A DNA stretch of 64,000 bases from Amphritea atlantica (GTDB lineage: Bacteria; Pseudomonadota; Gammaproteobacteria; Pseudomonadales; Balneatricaceae). The DNA is taken from assembly GCF_900111095.1 (NCBI RefSeq), contig NZ_FOGB01000009.1, forward strand, positions 1 to 64,000, read 5' to 3'. Positions 8,414 through 18,712 of this stretch are shown piece after piece. Below the pieces are notes generated by a model. The model did no database searches and was not told the origin of the DNA. It saw only the letters and a list, made by a program, of their open reading frames with translations. The position numbers were made by a program, and so were the translations under genes. Each line of letters starts with the position of its first letter. Positions within the stretch are counted from its first letter, which is position 1.

Positions 8414-8878
8414 ATGTCTGTATCTCCCACTTTACAAAAGTTCCTTAATCGGGGGGATATCCCCTATCGGCTGATCCGGCACCCCTATGCGGAAACCTCT
8501 CTCAGCTCCGCCATTGCCGCCCATGTCCCTGCCCGGCGAATGGCTAAAGGTGTCGTACTCAGGGATGATGAAGGTTTTATGATGGCAGTTGTACCTTCAG
8601 ACCGACGGGTCGATCTGCATGCCATTAACCGCCAGATGGGACGGATTTTTTCGCCCGCGGCTCAACGAGATGTCAAAATTCTCTTCCGGGATTGCAACCG
8701 GGGCGCTGTCCCTGCGCTGGGCCAGGCTTATAACATACCGGTCATCTGGGATGATCATCTGGCCGATGAACCCGACTGCTATATGGAAGCAGGCGATCAT
8801 CAGGACCTGCTCTGCTTCTCTCAATCCACCTTCAAACAGGTGATGTCAGAGAAACCCCACGGCATGATAAGCCACTGA
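8414..8878 (+). CDS. YbaK/EbsC family aminoacyl-tRNA deacylase
   Basis: A 154-aa single-domain protein of the YbaK/ProX family, whose members hydrolyse mischarged tRNA (for example Ala- or Cys-tRNA(Pro)). Family features include a short N-terminal helix and LIRHPYAETSLSSAIAAHVPARRMAKGVVLRDD, here read as residues about 20-52, in which the conserved lysine of the AKGVVL strand forms the active pocket. A good AGGAGG ribosome-binding site precedes the ATG. Its exact tRNA substrate cannot be assigned. Confidence 0.85.
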   Translation: MSVSPTLQKFLNRGDIPYRLIRHPYAETSLSSAIAAHVPARRMAKGVVLRDDEGFMMAVVPSDRRVDLHAINRQMGRIFSPAAQRDVKILFRDCNRGAVPALGQAYNIPVIWDDHLADEPDCYMEAGDHQDLLCFSQSTFKQVMSEKPHGMISH

Positions 8879-8894
8879 TTCAAAGTGCTTAGCA

Positions 8895-8923
8895 TTATCG
8901 GGATGGTCACACCATCCCGATAA
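8895..8923. repeat. Perfect 13-bp-stem inverted repeat
   Basis: TTATCGGGATGGT and ACCATCCCGATAA flank CAC just after the deacylase gene. The stem is strong, but only an A-rich tract follows and there is no T run on either strand, so it is at best an atypical terminator or an mRNA 3'-end stabiliser. Confidence 0.5.
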
Positions 8924-9006
8924 AACCCTCCCCTATATATTTACCCCGCTCAGGAAGCTATGCCATAGTAGCAACCAATTCCCGATTAGTTCTGTTGGAG
9001 AGAGCG

Positions 9007-9270
9007 ATGAAAAAGCTGAAGCATGAAGCTGAACTGGTTAAAGAGGCGATCCGTATCGGTGGTGTCTATATGGAAAAGCGAGGGGCCGGACAGTTTGAGG
9101 CAACAGACAGTGCCAGCAATAAGATTACCGCTATCTATCGCCTTCTGGTGCTGGATAAGCTGATTCAACCCCTGGCCAAAGGTGAAGAGAGCGAACCCAA
9201 CATGAAGCACAAGCTGGCTCTTTGGATTAGCCGTCAGTTGCCGAAAGGCCACCCCCTGCTGGAAGAATAA
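9007..9270 (+). CDS. DUF5062 family protein
   Basis: An 87-aa, lysine-rich, helical soluble protein that resembles DUF5062, a small family of marine gammaproteobacteria with no known function. I start it at ATG 9007, not at the in-frame TTG 8995, because GGAGAG lies immediately upstream with about 5-nt spacing. The next gene begins 2 nt after its stop, so the two are almost certainly co-transcribed and probably translationally coupled. Confidence 0.75.
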   Translation: MKKLKHEAELVKEAIRIGGVYMEKRGAGQFEATDSASNKITAIYRLLVLDKLIQPLAKGEESEPNMKHKLALWISRQLPKGHPLLEE

Positions 9271-9272
9271 CC

Positions 9273-9800
9273 GTGCAGCAATCGATCTATCTGGCGGGCC
9301 CCGATGTCTTCTGGCCCAACGCAGTGGCGTTGGGAGAAGCGAAAAAGGCGCTTTGCCAGCAATATGGCTTTACCGGCCACTTTCCTCTGGATAATGAATT
9401 AGACCTTTCAGCGCTAGCGCCCTATGAAGCAGGAATAGCTATCTATCAGGCCAATATTGGTCTGATGAACCAGTGTCATATCATTATTGCCAATATGACA
9501 CCGTTCAGAGGCCCCAGTATGGATGTGGGTACCGCCTTTGAGATGGGCTATATGACCGCCCAGAATAAAGCGGTCTGGGGCTACACCCTGGATGGCCGGC
9601 TCTACAGTGACCGTATTGAAGGGGAACAAACTGATCGGGATGGCTTTAGCATTGAAGCGTTTCAGATGGCCGATAACCTGATGATGGTTGGTGCCACCGG
9701 GCAACTGGGCGGCTTGCTAACTGAGGCACTGAGCGAAGATATGGATAACCACCTGAGACTGTTTGAGAGGGTTTTACAACAGATACAAAAAAGCCGCTGA
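9273..9800 (+). CDS. Nucleoside 2-deoxyribosyltransferase
   Basis: Enzyme of the N-deoxyribosyltransferase family, which exchanges or removes bases of deoxynucleosides or deoxynucleotides. The 175-aa protein has the N-terminal YLAGPDVF strand-loop, a conserved Asp/Glu region, and MTPFRGPSMDVGTAFEMGYM, whose Glu in the GTAFEMGY motif is the family nucleophile. GTG start, 2 nt after the DUF5062 stop, with GGAAGAA upstream. Nucleotide-salvage role is inferred; DNPH1-like hydrolase activity on modified dNMPs is an alternative. Confidence 0.82.
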   Translation: MQQSIYLAGPDVFWPNAVALGEAKKALCQQYGFTGHFPLDNELDLSALAPYEAGIAIYQANIGLMNQCHIIIANMTPFRGPSMDVGTAFEMGYMTAQNKAVWGYTLDGRLYSDRIEGEQTDRDGFSIEAFQMADNLMMVGATGQLGGLLTEALSEDMDNHLRLFERVLQQIQKSR

Positions 9801-9815
9801 CGTCAGCGGCTTTTT
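9787..9815. terminator. Rho-independent terminator
   Basis: AAAGCCGCTGA and TCAGCGGCTTT form an 11-bp stem overlapping the deoxyribosyltransferase stop codon. T5 follows on the plus strand and T6 on the reverse strand, so it can end both this gene and thiC. Confidence 0.85.
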
Positions 9816-9849
9816 AATGATATGACCCCCGCGGGTTGCACCCTGCGAT

Positions 9850-12659
<2,810 letters not shown>

Positions 12660-12723
12660 CGGTACCAGTCCAGCATTAATGAGCTAAACCGGGTACGACA
12701 AAGGCAGTAATTCGGTTTATCTC

Positions 12724-12812
12724 GATTTCCTACGCCGGTATTAACCGGATCAGGTTCGCGGGTTGTTGGTTTAGTCTCACTCCAACTCTCAGCCCGATGG
12801 GCACCCCGACAA
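12724..12812 (-). promoter_or_regulatory. TPP riboswitch (THI element)
   Basis: On the reverse strand the segment begins GGGGTGCCC, contains CTGAGAGT and ends ACCTGATCCGGTTAATACC-GGCGTAGGAAA, the conserved parts of the thi-box that bind the pyrimidine and pyrophosphate ends of TPP. It lies about 65 nt upstream of thiD. No clear intrinsic terminator lies between aptamer and ATG, so control of translation initiation is more likely than attenuation. Confidence 0.93.
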
Positions 12813-12903
12813 GATCTGTATAGTTTATGTCCAAGCGTTCAACATGTCCATCTTCGTCAGGAAAATTGACATGGGACAAGCCTTGCCCGGCACAAATAAA
12901 AAA

Positions 12904-12923
12904 ATAGGACTTTTTCCTATATC
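12904..12923 (+). promoter_or_regulatory. Palindromic promoter element of sRNA 1
   Basis: ATAGGACTTTTTCCTAT is an inverted repeat overlapping a possible -10 (TATATC, 12918-12923). A near-identical element lies at 13168-13187 before the second RNA. No recognisable -35 is present, as expected of an activator-dependent promoter. Which protein binds is unknown. Confidence 0.5.
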
Positions 12924-12929
12924 CACTCA

Positions 12930-13110
12930 ACTGTAATTCACCCATGATGTGCTTCAGGAAGATTAAATGTTCGGGACTGAACAGGGGATGGCCCAGACAA
13001 GCGGATCAGGAAGCATGGAGTGCTGGCAGGATGCCATGGATTAACTGCAGGGAATAGGGATGCCAGTATGAAGAGAGTACTTAAGGGGAACTGAGTACTC
13101 TCTTTTTTTT
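12930..13110 (+). ncRNA. GGA-rich sRNA 1, CsrB/RsmZ-like
   Basis: A region of about 180 nt without an ORF, ending in a strong intrinsic terminator. It contains eleven GGA triplets. Several would sit in short hairpin loops: TGTTC-GGGACT-GAACA near 12968-12983 and TGGC-AGGAT-GCCA near 13024-13036, and a GGGGA in the loop of the terminator stem. Multiple GGA motifs in loops define RNAs that sequester CsrA/RsmA and so relieve translational repression. The 5' end is inferred from the candidate -10. It has a tandem partner with the same terminator and upstream element. Identity as a Csr-type RNA is inference from this pattern. Confidence 0.78.
13072..13110 (+). terminator. Terminator of sRNA 1
   Basis: AGAGAGTACT and AGTACTCTCT form a 10-bp stem with AAGGGGAAC in the loop, followed by T8. 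It is almost identical to the hairpin at 13380-13417. Confidence 0.9.
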
Positions 13111-13167
13111 GCCCGCTTTTAATACCACAGACTTCCCCATTATCGCCCCCTGCTATCGCAGCGCAAA

Positions 13168-13187
13168 ATAGGATTTTTTCCTATAGC
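13168..13187 (+). promoter_or_regulatory. Palindromic promoter element of sRNA 2
   Basis: ATAGGATTTTTTCCTAT with adjacent TATAGC (13182-13187) matches the element before sRNA 1 at 15 of 17 or more positions, including the overlap with the presumed -10. Conservation between the two otherwise divergent units suggests a functional operator or promoter. Confidence 0.5.
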
Positions 13188-13193
13188 TCCTTA

Positions 13194-13417
13194 ACCGCTG
13201 AAATAGGATACTGATTCTGACGGATCGATAGCCTTCACGGATGAGGGACACGGCAAGCGGCTGAAATATCAGGCGTAGATGATAGATAGGTGAAAAGGAA
13301 ACAGGGATGTCAGCAGGAAGCTGATTAGATTTCACCAGGGCAACGGATCAGGAACAGATCATCTGGCCAGTAAAATAAAAGAGAGTGCTCAAGGGGAACT
13401 GAGCACTCTCTTTTTTT
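13194..13417 (+). ncRNA. GGA-rich sRNA 2, CsrB/RsmZ-like
   Basis: Second tandem non-coding unit, about 225 nt, with ten GGA motifs. CAGC-AGGAA-GCTG near 13311-13323 and GATC-AGGAACA-GATC near 13346-13361 place GGA in small loops, and the terminator loop again shows GGGGA. The body differs from sRNA 1 while promoter-proximal element and terminator are conserved, as seen in families of redundant Csr/Rsm RNAs. No ORF with a plausible ribosome-binding site occurs. The exact start is inferred. Confidence 0.78.
13380..13417 (+). terminator. Terminator of sRNA 2
   Basis: AGAGAGTGCTC and GAGCACTCTCT flank AAGGGGAACT and are followed by T7. Confidence 0.9.
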
Positions 13418-13529
13418 GTATAACGTTTAGCTCTGAACCCTAAGACCTTAGACCAGAATACCAGTAGACCAGAAGAGCAGCTCAGCAACCCCGCCAACGC
13501 TTCCCCGCTACGATTATCGAGACTCTATC

Positions 13530-14570
13530 TCAAACAACAGCCGGTTCGGCCGCCAGATCCTGCCACAGCTCACTGGCCAGCATCCCGGCGCTCTGATGAC
13601 AACCGTTGAGTATCCACCTGGCCAGAGCCGCCGCTACATCGGGATAGTCGACCGGGTCAGGTGATAACCGCCCCGCCCAGCGATAGAACTGCTCCTCTTC
13701 CAACTCTGAAAAAACCTCTGCCAGCCCCAGATGTTCCAGCACAGCGGCGTTAGACAGTTGCTCAGGCTGGCCGGCAAGCGGCTTGGTCAGCAACTTTTTC
13801 CCCGCCTGTATTACCTCGCTGGCCAGACCAAAGCCACAGTTCGCAATCACACCATCGCAGCAAGCCTGAGCCTGACGAAATGCCTCTCGTGACAGAGGTC
13901 GCCAAAAAATATGCTCCTCATTTTCCGGGCTTTCTATATCGCAATAAACATGAAACTCATAATCACTGAATGGTGATAACCACTGCCTGATCTGCTCGCG
14001 GTTTTCAAATGGCAGATAGACCAGAATCATTCCCGGTTGCACGGTGATCGGATAGGGTTGGGCCTCAATCAAAGGGGGCAGTATCGGTCCATCAAAGTGA
14101 TGCCAGTGTAAACCGATCCCCTGCTGGACGGGTGCGAAAAAACGGATCATCGGCATCATTACCCGACCGATACCCGGCCCCGGCAACGGATAACTGAAAG
14201 CGTACTGATGAGCGATACCGATGCTGGGCTTTTTCTGCAGCTTAGCGGCCCAGGCCGTCACCGGCTCAAAATCACTGATGACCAGATCATACTCTTGAAG
14301 GTCCAGTGCCCGGATATCCTTAACCAGTTGAATAAGACTGTTTTGAGTCAGACTGCGCCAGCGATCAATTTTACCGTCGGTAACACTGAAGGTAAGACCA
14401 CGGCGAACCTGATACTCACCAAAAGGCTCCATATTAAACAGCTTATCAGGAGACCTTCCACTAAACAGAAAATCGACCTCGATCCCCTCCTTCGCCAGCG
14501 CCGGAGCCATCACTCTGGCCCGGGTGATATGCCCGTTACCCGTTGCCTGAACGCCATACAGAATTTTCAT
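13530..14570 (-). CDS. MJ1255/VC2487 family glycosyltransferase
   Basis: A 346-aa GT-B-fold protein resembling the MJ1255/VC2487 family of putative glycosyltransferases. The N terminus MKILYGVQATGNGHITRA is the family's nucleotide-sugar-side glycine loop, and a second Rossmann half carries GVIANCGFGLASEVIQAGKK followed by P-L-x-GQ-PEQ, typical of the UDP-sugar-binding C-terminal lobe. No signal peptide or membrane segment, so a cytoplasmic or peripheral role is likely. Acceptor and sugar are unknown. It lies 40 bp downstream of the PAP2 phosphatase gene on the same strand, suggesting a joint role in lipid-linked or envelope glycan metabolism (inference). Confidence 0.82.
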   Translation of the reverse strand: MKILYGVQATGNGHITRARVMAPALAKEGIEVDFLFSGRSPDKLFNMEPFGEYQVRRGLTFSVTDGKIDRWRSLTQNSLIQLVKDIRALDLQEYDLVISDFEPVTAWAAKLQKKPSIGIAHQYAFSYPLPGPGIGRVMMPMIRFFAPVQQGIGLHWHHFDGPILPPLIEAQPYPITVQPGMILVYLPFENREQIRQWLSPFSDYEFHVYCDIESPENEEHIFWRPLSREAFRQAQACCDGVIANCGFGLASEVIQAGKKLLTKPLAGQPEQLSNAAVLEHLGLAEVFSELEEEQFYRWAGRLSPDPVDYPDVAAALARWILNGCHQSAGMLASELWQDLAAEPAVV

Positions 14571-14610
14571 TGCAGATCCCGACTATATTGAAACGATTTA
14601 AAAAGAGATA

Positions 14611-15144
14611 TCAGAGCAGATCAATCAGGTTTAACCCGATAACCGAGGAGGTCAGGCCTAATGCAGCGCCAGCCAGAATATCAGTGGGGTAATGCACCCC
14701 CAGGAACACCCTGGCCAGTGCGATCAGAGATGCCAGGGTGTAAGCAGGCAACATTAACGCGGGATAGTAGTAACTCAACAGCGAGGCAAAAACGAACGCG
14801 GCGGCGGCATGCCCGGACGGCAAACTAAACTTATCAGAAGGGGTAATCTGAGGTATGACATCGGCAAAGCGATCACAGGGTCGGTCGCGCCTGATTGCCT
14901 GTTTAAGAAACATATACACAGGCAACTCAATGGCAAACACAAACAGTCCGGCTAACAGGAAATCGATGCCGTTTTCAATATCTAACCAGGCCACCAGCAG
15001 GCCGGATACAAGGTAGAACCCCCCATCACCCAGTTTTGAGATAAGACGGCTGATTGTCGGCATCACCGGCAGTCTGCAGGTACCAAAACAGAGATAGTAC
15101 AGTGCCACATCAAATGCGACTATGCGTTGCTGTAGTGCGTTCAT
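14611..15144 (-). CDS. PAP2 family membrane phosphatase
   Basis: A 177-aa integral membrane protein of the type 2 phosphatidic acid phosphatase superfamily. The three catalytic motifs are present in order: KQAIRRDRP (81-89), PSGH (109-112) and RVFLGVHYPTD (145-155). About four to five hydrophobic helices surround them. Members dephosphorylate phosphatidic acid, undecaprenyl pyrophosphate or phosphatidylglycerophosphate; which applies here cannot be told. Probably co-transcribed with the downstream glycosyltransferase. Confidence 0.88.
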   Translation of the reverse strand: MNALQQRIVAFDVALYYLCFGTCRLPVMPTISRLISKLGDGGFYLVSGLLVAWLDIENGIDFLLAGLFVFAIELPVYMFLKQAIRRDRPCDRFADVIPQITPSDKFSLPSGHAAAAFVFASLLSYYYPALMLPAYTLASLIALARVFLGVHYPTDILAGAALGLTSSVIGLNLIDLL

Positions 15145-15209
15145 AGTTTCGGACCAAATGTTTGCTGTTTGGCAACATTCTCCTCCAAAAACTATTACAG
15201 AGCGGTTAA

Positions 15210-15316
15210 CGGCTATTTAAGCTTCGGTGACAGCCGTAACGACTGCAGGGAAAGGTAGGGACAAGTGAGGGAAGGAACTGACAGGCACCCACAATAATGC
15301 TGTCAGGGTGTTTTTT
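15210..15316 (+). ncRNA. Possible small RNA with orphan terminator
   Basis: The 322-bp gap between two reverse-strand genes holds a plus-strand intrinsic-terminator-like structure (CTGACAG...CTGTCAG or CACCC...GGGTG, then T6 at 15311-15316) that serves no annotated gene. Just before it are four GGA motifs within about 30 nt (15248-15275) and a CGGCT...AGCCG stem at 15210-15236. Together these resemble the 3' half of a Csr-type RNA. No promoter is identifiable. Speculative. Confidence 0.3.
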
Positions 15317-15466
15317 CAGCCAGCGAAGCGCTTGATAGCAAAGCTTTTTATCATAGTTAACCCATAGCGATCGCAGGCCAAAGGCGATATTCAGGCCTTT
15401 GGTTTACAAAGACTTTCATTTATGAAGCTTTTATTTATAAAGCATTGATTTTTAATGCTTATATTA

Positions 15467-16375
15467 TTAAGAGTTAAGCCAGCCAGCAATAATATTTGCC
15501 AGTTTAAGCGGTGCTGTCAGCGGCATCATGTGCCCCTCTCCCGGCACCGTAATCAGTTCTATCGGTTGTACAGCTTCATAGACTACCCGACGACTATAGC
15601 CTACAGACAGCACCTCATCCTGTTCCCCCTGGACCAGAGCCAGTTGGAACGGATATTTACGTTTCATAATCCCCGCTCTGTGACTGAACAGGCTGGCCAG
15701 TGTTTTGAATGGGTAGTCCAGCACCAGCATCGGGTCATGATTTATCAACATCCCTGCCGGATGCCCTGCCAGCAGATGATCATAATCCACCATCCAGGCC
15801 AGCGGTAACCGCATCCCCGGAAACAGCATCGCACTCCCCCAGGTCCACTGCCAACCCAGCAGGTGAAACAGGTCAGGGGGTACTTCCGTTGTCAGCAGCG
15901 TGCCACAAACCACCTTACTGATCCGCTCATCATTCTCAGCCGCAGCTACCGCCAACAGCGCACCGATTGAGTAACCATAGATAAAATAGGGGCCATCATA
16001 GCGCTGCTCCAGAGCATCAATCACCAGAGAGACAGATTCCTGCACCGACTCAACGGTATAGACTCCGCGCTCACCACCGGAGTATCCATGGCCTGGTGGA
16101 TCAATCGCCACAACATTAAAACCCCGCTGAGAAAGTGACCAGAGCATCTCAGCATAGAGCTCACCATAGGTGCCAATACCGGGCAGAAACATCAGTACCG
16201 GAGAATCAATTCCGTGTTCATAGATCTCACAATGGATAGGCAGCTCGCTGACATGGAATGTTTCACGCTTAGCCAGATAGGCGCCACTGCCCAGAGCACG
16301 TTGCAAATCCTCCCGGCTGGGGCAGATCTCCCCTCCTGTCGGGGTTGGTTTCAAGAGCGGTTCAAGAATTCCCAT
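15467..16375 (-). CDS. Alpha/beta hydrolase family protein
   Basis: A 302-aa serine hydrolase of the alpha/beta fold. The nucleophile elbow GYSIG is at about 134-138, the oxyanion-side motif FLPGIGTYGE lies near 63-72 and the His of GEGHMMPL near the C terminus completes the triad. It resembles lysophospholipase/monoacylglycerol lipase-type enzymes, but the substrate is unknown. I start it at ATG 16375, which overlaps the mutM stop as TAATG, a classic translational-coupling junction. An in-frame ATG at 16396 would add seven residues inside mutM. Confidence 0.8.
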   Translation of the reverse strand: MGILEPLLKPTPTGGEICPSREDLQRALGSGAYLAKRETFHVSELPIHCEIYEHGIDSPVLMFLPGIGTYGELYAEMLWSLSQRGFNVVAIDPPGHGYSGGERGVYTVESVQESVSLVIDALEQRYDGPYFIYGYSIGALLAVAAAENDERISKVVCGTLLTTEVPPDLFHLLGWQWTWGSAMLFPGMRLPLAWMVDYDHLLAGHPAGMLINHDPMLVLDYPFKTLASLFSHRAGIMKRKYPFQLALVQGEQDEVLSVGYSRRVVYEAVQPIELITVPGEGHMMPLTAPLKLANIIAGWLNS

Positions 16376-17187
16376 TAACGTTGACACTCCGGACAATAGA
16401 CAGTGGATCGCTGACCCAGACGGATCTCTTTCAGTGTTGATTTACAGTGATGACAAGGTTCACCGCCACGACCGTACACATTCAGTTGCTGCTTAAAGTA
16501 GCCGGGTTTACCATCACCACCGACAAAGTCTTTCAGCGTGGTCCCCCCCTGCTCGATAGCCCGGGCCAGCACTATCCTGATCTCTTCTACCAGGCGTTTC
16601 AGTCGCTCAGCAGAGATATTACCTGCGGCCCGTTTGGGGTGGATACCCGCACTGAACAACGCCTCGTTTGCGTAAATATTACCCACCCCCACCACAACCT
16701 GGCTATTCATAATAAACTGCTTGATCGCCTGCTTGCGACCGCTGCAGCGCTGTTGCAGGTATTCTGCAGTGAAATCGCTGCTCAGCGGTTCAGGCCCCAG
16801 CGCTTCGAGTAACAGATGCTGCTGCCCTGCGGGCTGCCACAATACCGAACCGAACCGGCGCGGATCAGTCAGCCGCAACGCCATACCGCTATCCAGAACC
16901 AGGTCGACATGGTCATGATAACCCGCTGGCTGATCTGAAGACACCATATAGAGACTACCAGACATCCCCAGATGGATCATTACCGAACCACCCGGCAGGT
17001 TGATTAGCAGGTATTTACCCCGGCGGGTGACCGAATGGATGCGCCCCCCTGTTACCCATTCAGACAACTGCTCAGGAACCGGCCAGCGCAATTTCGGCTG
17101 ACGCACGGTGAGCGCAGTGATCGTACGCCCTTCAATGTGTGGTTCGATACCCCGGCGGGTGGTTTCAACTTCGGGTAATTCTGGCAT
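16375..17187 (-). CDS. mutM: Formamidopyrimidine-DNA glycosylase
   Basis: Base-excision repair enzyme removing 8-oxoguanine and formamidopyrimidines, with beta/delta lyase activity. The 270-aa product begins [10 protein letters not shown], where Pro2 forms the Schiff base and Glu3 is catalytic, so ATG 17187 is the start rather than the ATG two codons upstream. Lys58 (RRGK) is the conserved beta-clamp-side lysine. The C-terminal zinc finger has Cys at about 245, 248, 265 and 268. It is followed by a TAATG-coupled hydrolase gene. Confidence 0.97.
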   Translation of the reverse strand: MPELPEVETTRRGIEPHIEGRTITALTVRQPKLRWPVPEQLSEWVTGGRIHSVTRRGKYLLINLPGGSVMIHLGMSGSLYMVSSDQPAGYHDHVDLVLDSGMALRLTDPRRFGSVLWQPAGQQHLLLEALGPEPLSSDFTAEYLQQRCSGRKQAIKQFIMNSQVVVGVGNIYANEALFSAGIHPKRAAGNISAERLKRLVEEIRIVLARAIEQGGTTLKDFVGGDGKPGYFKQQLNVYGRGGEPCHHCKSTLKEIRLGQRSTVYCPECQR

Positions 17188-17231
17188 ATTCAACAGGCTT
17201 CAGAGTGAATCGGTTCAGGTGTCTCCAGACA

Positions 17232-17260
17232 CAAAAAAACCCGGACCAGCCGGGTTTTTT
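17232..17260 (-). terminator. Rho-independent terminator after rpmG
   Basis: AACCCGG and CCGGGTT pair around ACCAG with runs of six or more T on both strands. Lies just downstream of rpmG on the reverse strand. Confidence 0.85.
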
Positions 17261-17277
17261 ATGCTTAGCTCAGATTA

Positions 17278-17433
17278 TTACTTAATCTTAGCTTCTTTGT
17301 ACATAACGTGCTGACGAACAACTGGATCGAATTTCTTCATTTCCAGCTTATCAGGCGTAGTACGTTTGTTCTTAGTAGTGGTGTAGAAGTGACCAGTACC
17401 TGCAGATGAAACCATCTTAATTTTATCGCGCAT
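17278..17433 (-). CDS. rpmG: 50S ribosomal protein L33
   Basis: A 51-aa basic ribosomal protein. The sequence starts [19 protein letters not shown] and contains the family segment [17 protein letters not shown]. It is the cysteine-free form of L33 (no CxxC pairs), that is, the zinc-independent type. It lies 11 bp downstream of rpmB, the usual bacterial pairing, and shares its promoter. A GGAGCACG ribosome-binding site precedes the ATG. Confidence 0.97.
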   Translation of the reverse strand: MRDKIKMVSSAGTGHFYTTTKNKRTTPDKLEMKKFDPVVRQHVMYKEAKIK

Positions 17434-17444
17434 AATCGTGCTCC

Positions 17445-17681
17445 TTAAACTTTAATGCCGTTCTTACGAACTTCAGCCAGCACAACATCGATACCTTTCT
17501 TATCGATGATACGCATACCCTTGGAAGAAACACGCAGACGGACAAACTTCTGCTCGCTCTCTACCCAGAAACGGTGCCAGTGCAGGTTCGGCAAAAAGCG
17601 ACGACGTGTGCGGTTCAGTGCGTGGGAAACATTGTTTCCTGTTACAGGACGCTTGCCTGTAACCATGCAAACTCGAGACAT
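17445..17681 (-). CDS. rpmB: 50S ribosomal protein L28
   Basis: A 78-aa protein of the large ribosomal subunit, beginning [20 protein letters not shown] and containing the conserved [10 protein letters not shown] segment and [13 protein letters not shown]. Length equals E. coli L28 (78). It has a single cysteine and lacks the zinc-binding CxxC pairs, so it is the zinc-independent form like its partner L33. First gene of the rpmB-rpmG operon, with radC upstream on the same strand, as in E. coli. Confidence 0.97.
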   Translation of the reverse strand: MSRVCMVTGKRPVTGNNVSHALNRTRRRFLPNLHWHRFWVESEQKFVRLRVSSKGMRIIDKKGIDVVLAEVRKNGIKV

Positions 17682-17836
17682 GGAAAATACCTTTTAACGT
17701 TGTTTATGTAGCCTCTATCAGATACTTATTGGATCTGAAACCATAGATCCCCGCTAAAATGGGGTGGCTTCAATATCCTCAGGCGGTGCGTCCAAACCAA
17801 AGACAATAACCCGTACCGGTGGATAGAAGAGCGCGC

Positions 17837-17842
17837 ATTGTA
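17837..17842 (-). promoter_or_regulatory. Candidate -10 of the rpmB-rpmG promoter
   Basis: Reverse-strand TACAAT followed by a GC-rich discriminator (GCGCGC), common for ribosomal-protein promoters under stringent control. A weak -35 (TAGCCA) lies 17 bp upstream. Confidence 0.35.
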
Positions 17843-17890
17843 CAGAAAACAAACGCTAATGGCTACATAAGCTTACAATTTTATTCTGCA

Positions 17891-18565
17891 TCAGATCAGC
17901 CCTCTTTCTGCCAGAGAGACGGTGACTCCGCTGCCCACGACCATATGATCCAACAGGCGGATATCCACCAGACTCAGCGCCTCTTTAATCCGTTGAGTAA
18001 TATGCTGGTCGGCCATACTGGGTTCAGCAATTCCAGAGGGGTGATTGTGGGCCAGAATCATCGCGGCGGCATTATGACTCAGTGCCAGCTTTACAACCTC
18101 ACGGGGGTGTACGGTGGCGCTGTCAATGGTGCCCTTAAATAACTCCTCAAAGCAGATAACCCGGTGTTGGCTATCCAGCAGCAGACAGGCAAACACCTCA
18201 CGACTGCGATCACTCAACTGCAGCTGCAGATAATCCCGCACCAGGTCGGGTGATGTCAGCGCAGAATCCCGCTGTAACTGCTCAGCCTGACAGCGGCGAC
18301 TGATCTCCATAACCGCCTGCAGCTGAACATACTTAGCCGGCCCAAGCCCGAGCTGCTGACAAAACGTCTGCTGATCCGACTTTATTAACGCTCGTAAACC
18401 ACCAAACCGTGTCAGCAACTGGCGAGCCAGATCTACAGCACTGCAGCCTTTGACACCCGTGCGTAGAAAAATTGCCAGTAGTTCGCCATCTGACAGGCTC
18501 ACAGCTCCCTGCCGTAACAGTTTTTCCCGGGGGCGTTCAGCCTCCGGCCAGTCAGTAATCGCCAT
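17891..18565 (-). CDS. radC: RadC family JAB-domain protein
   Basis: A 224-aa protein with an N-terminal helix-hairpin-helix region ([20 protein letters not shown]) and a C-terminal JAB/MPN metalloprotease-like domain. The latter has the zinc ligands of the motif AHNHPSG and a distal Asp in [11 protein letters not shown]. Despite the name, a direct role in recombination repair has not held up; the biochemical role is unresolved. ATG 18565 is preferred over the GTG two codons upstream because AGGGATG sits at proper spacing. Divergent from coaBC, as in many gammaproteobacteria. Confidence 0.93.
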   Translation of the reverse strand: MAITDWPEAERPREKLLRQGAVSLSDGELLAIFLRTGVKGCSAVDLARQLLTRFGGLRALIKSDQQTFCQQLGLGPAKYVQLQAVMEISRRCQAEQLQRDSALTSPDLVRDYLQLQLSDRSREVFACLLLDSQHRVICFEELFKGTIDSATVHPREVVKLALSHNAAAMILAHNHPSGIAEPSMADQHITQRIKEALSLVDIRLLDHMVVGSGVTVSLAERGLI

Positions 18566-18712
18566 TATCACATCCCTGTGTCATCACTGATAAATGAATT
18601 TTACCCAACCATTGTAGACCAGCCCCCTGCAATGCGCTGCAGGAATGTAACTCGCTACCGGATAGTGGTATCGTATGGCTCCCACATTACCGCAGATGAA
18701 TAGTTACCCGGT

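Noticed and set aside
12730-12945. 71-codon reverse-strand ORF
   Set aside because: Coincides with the TPP riboswitch and its leader; no independent coding evidence.
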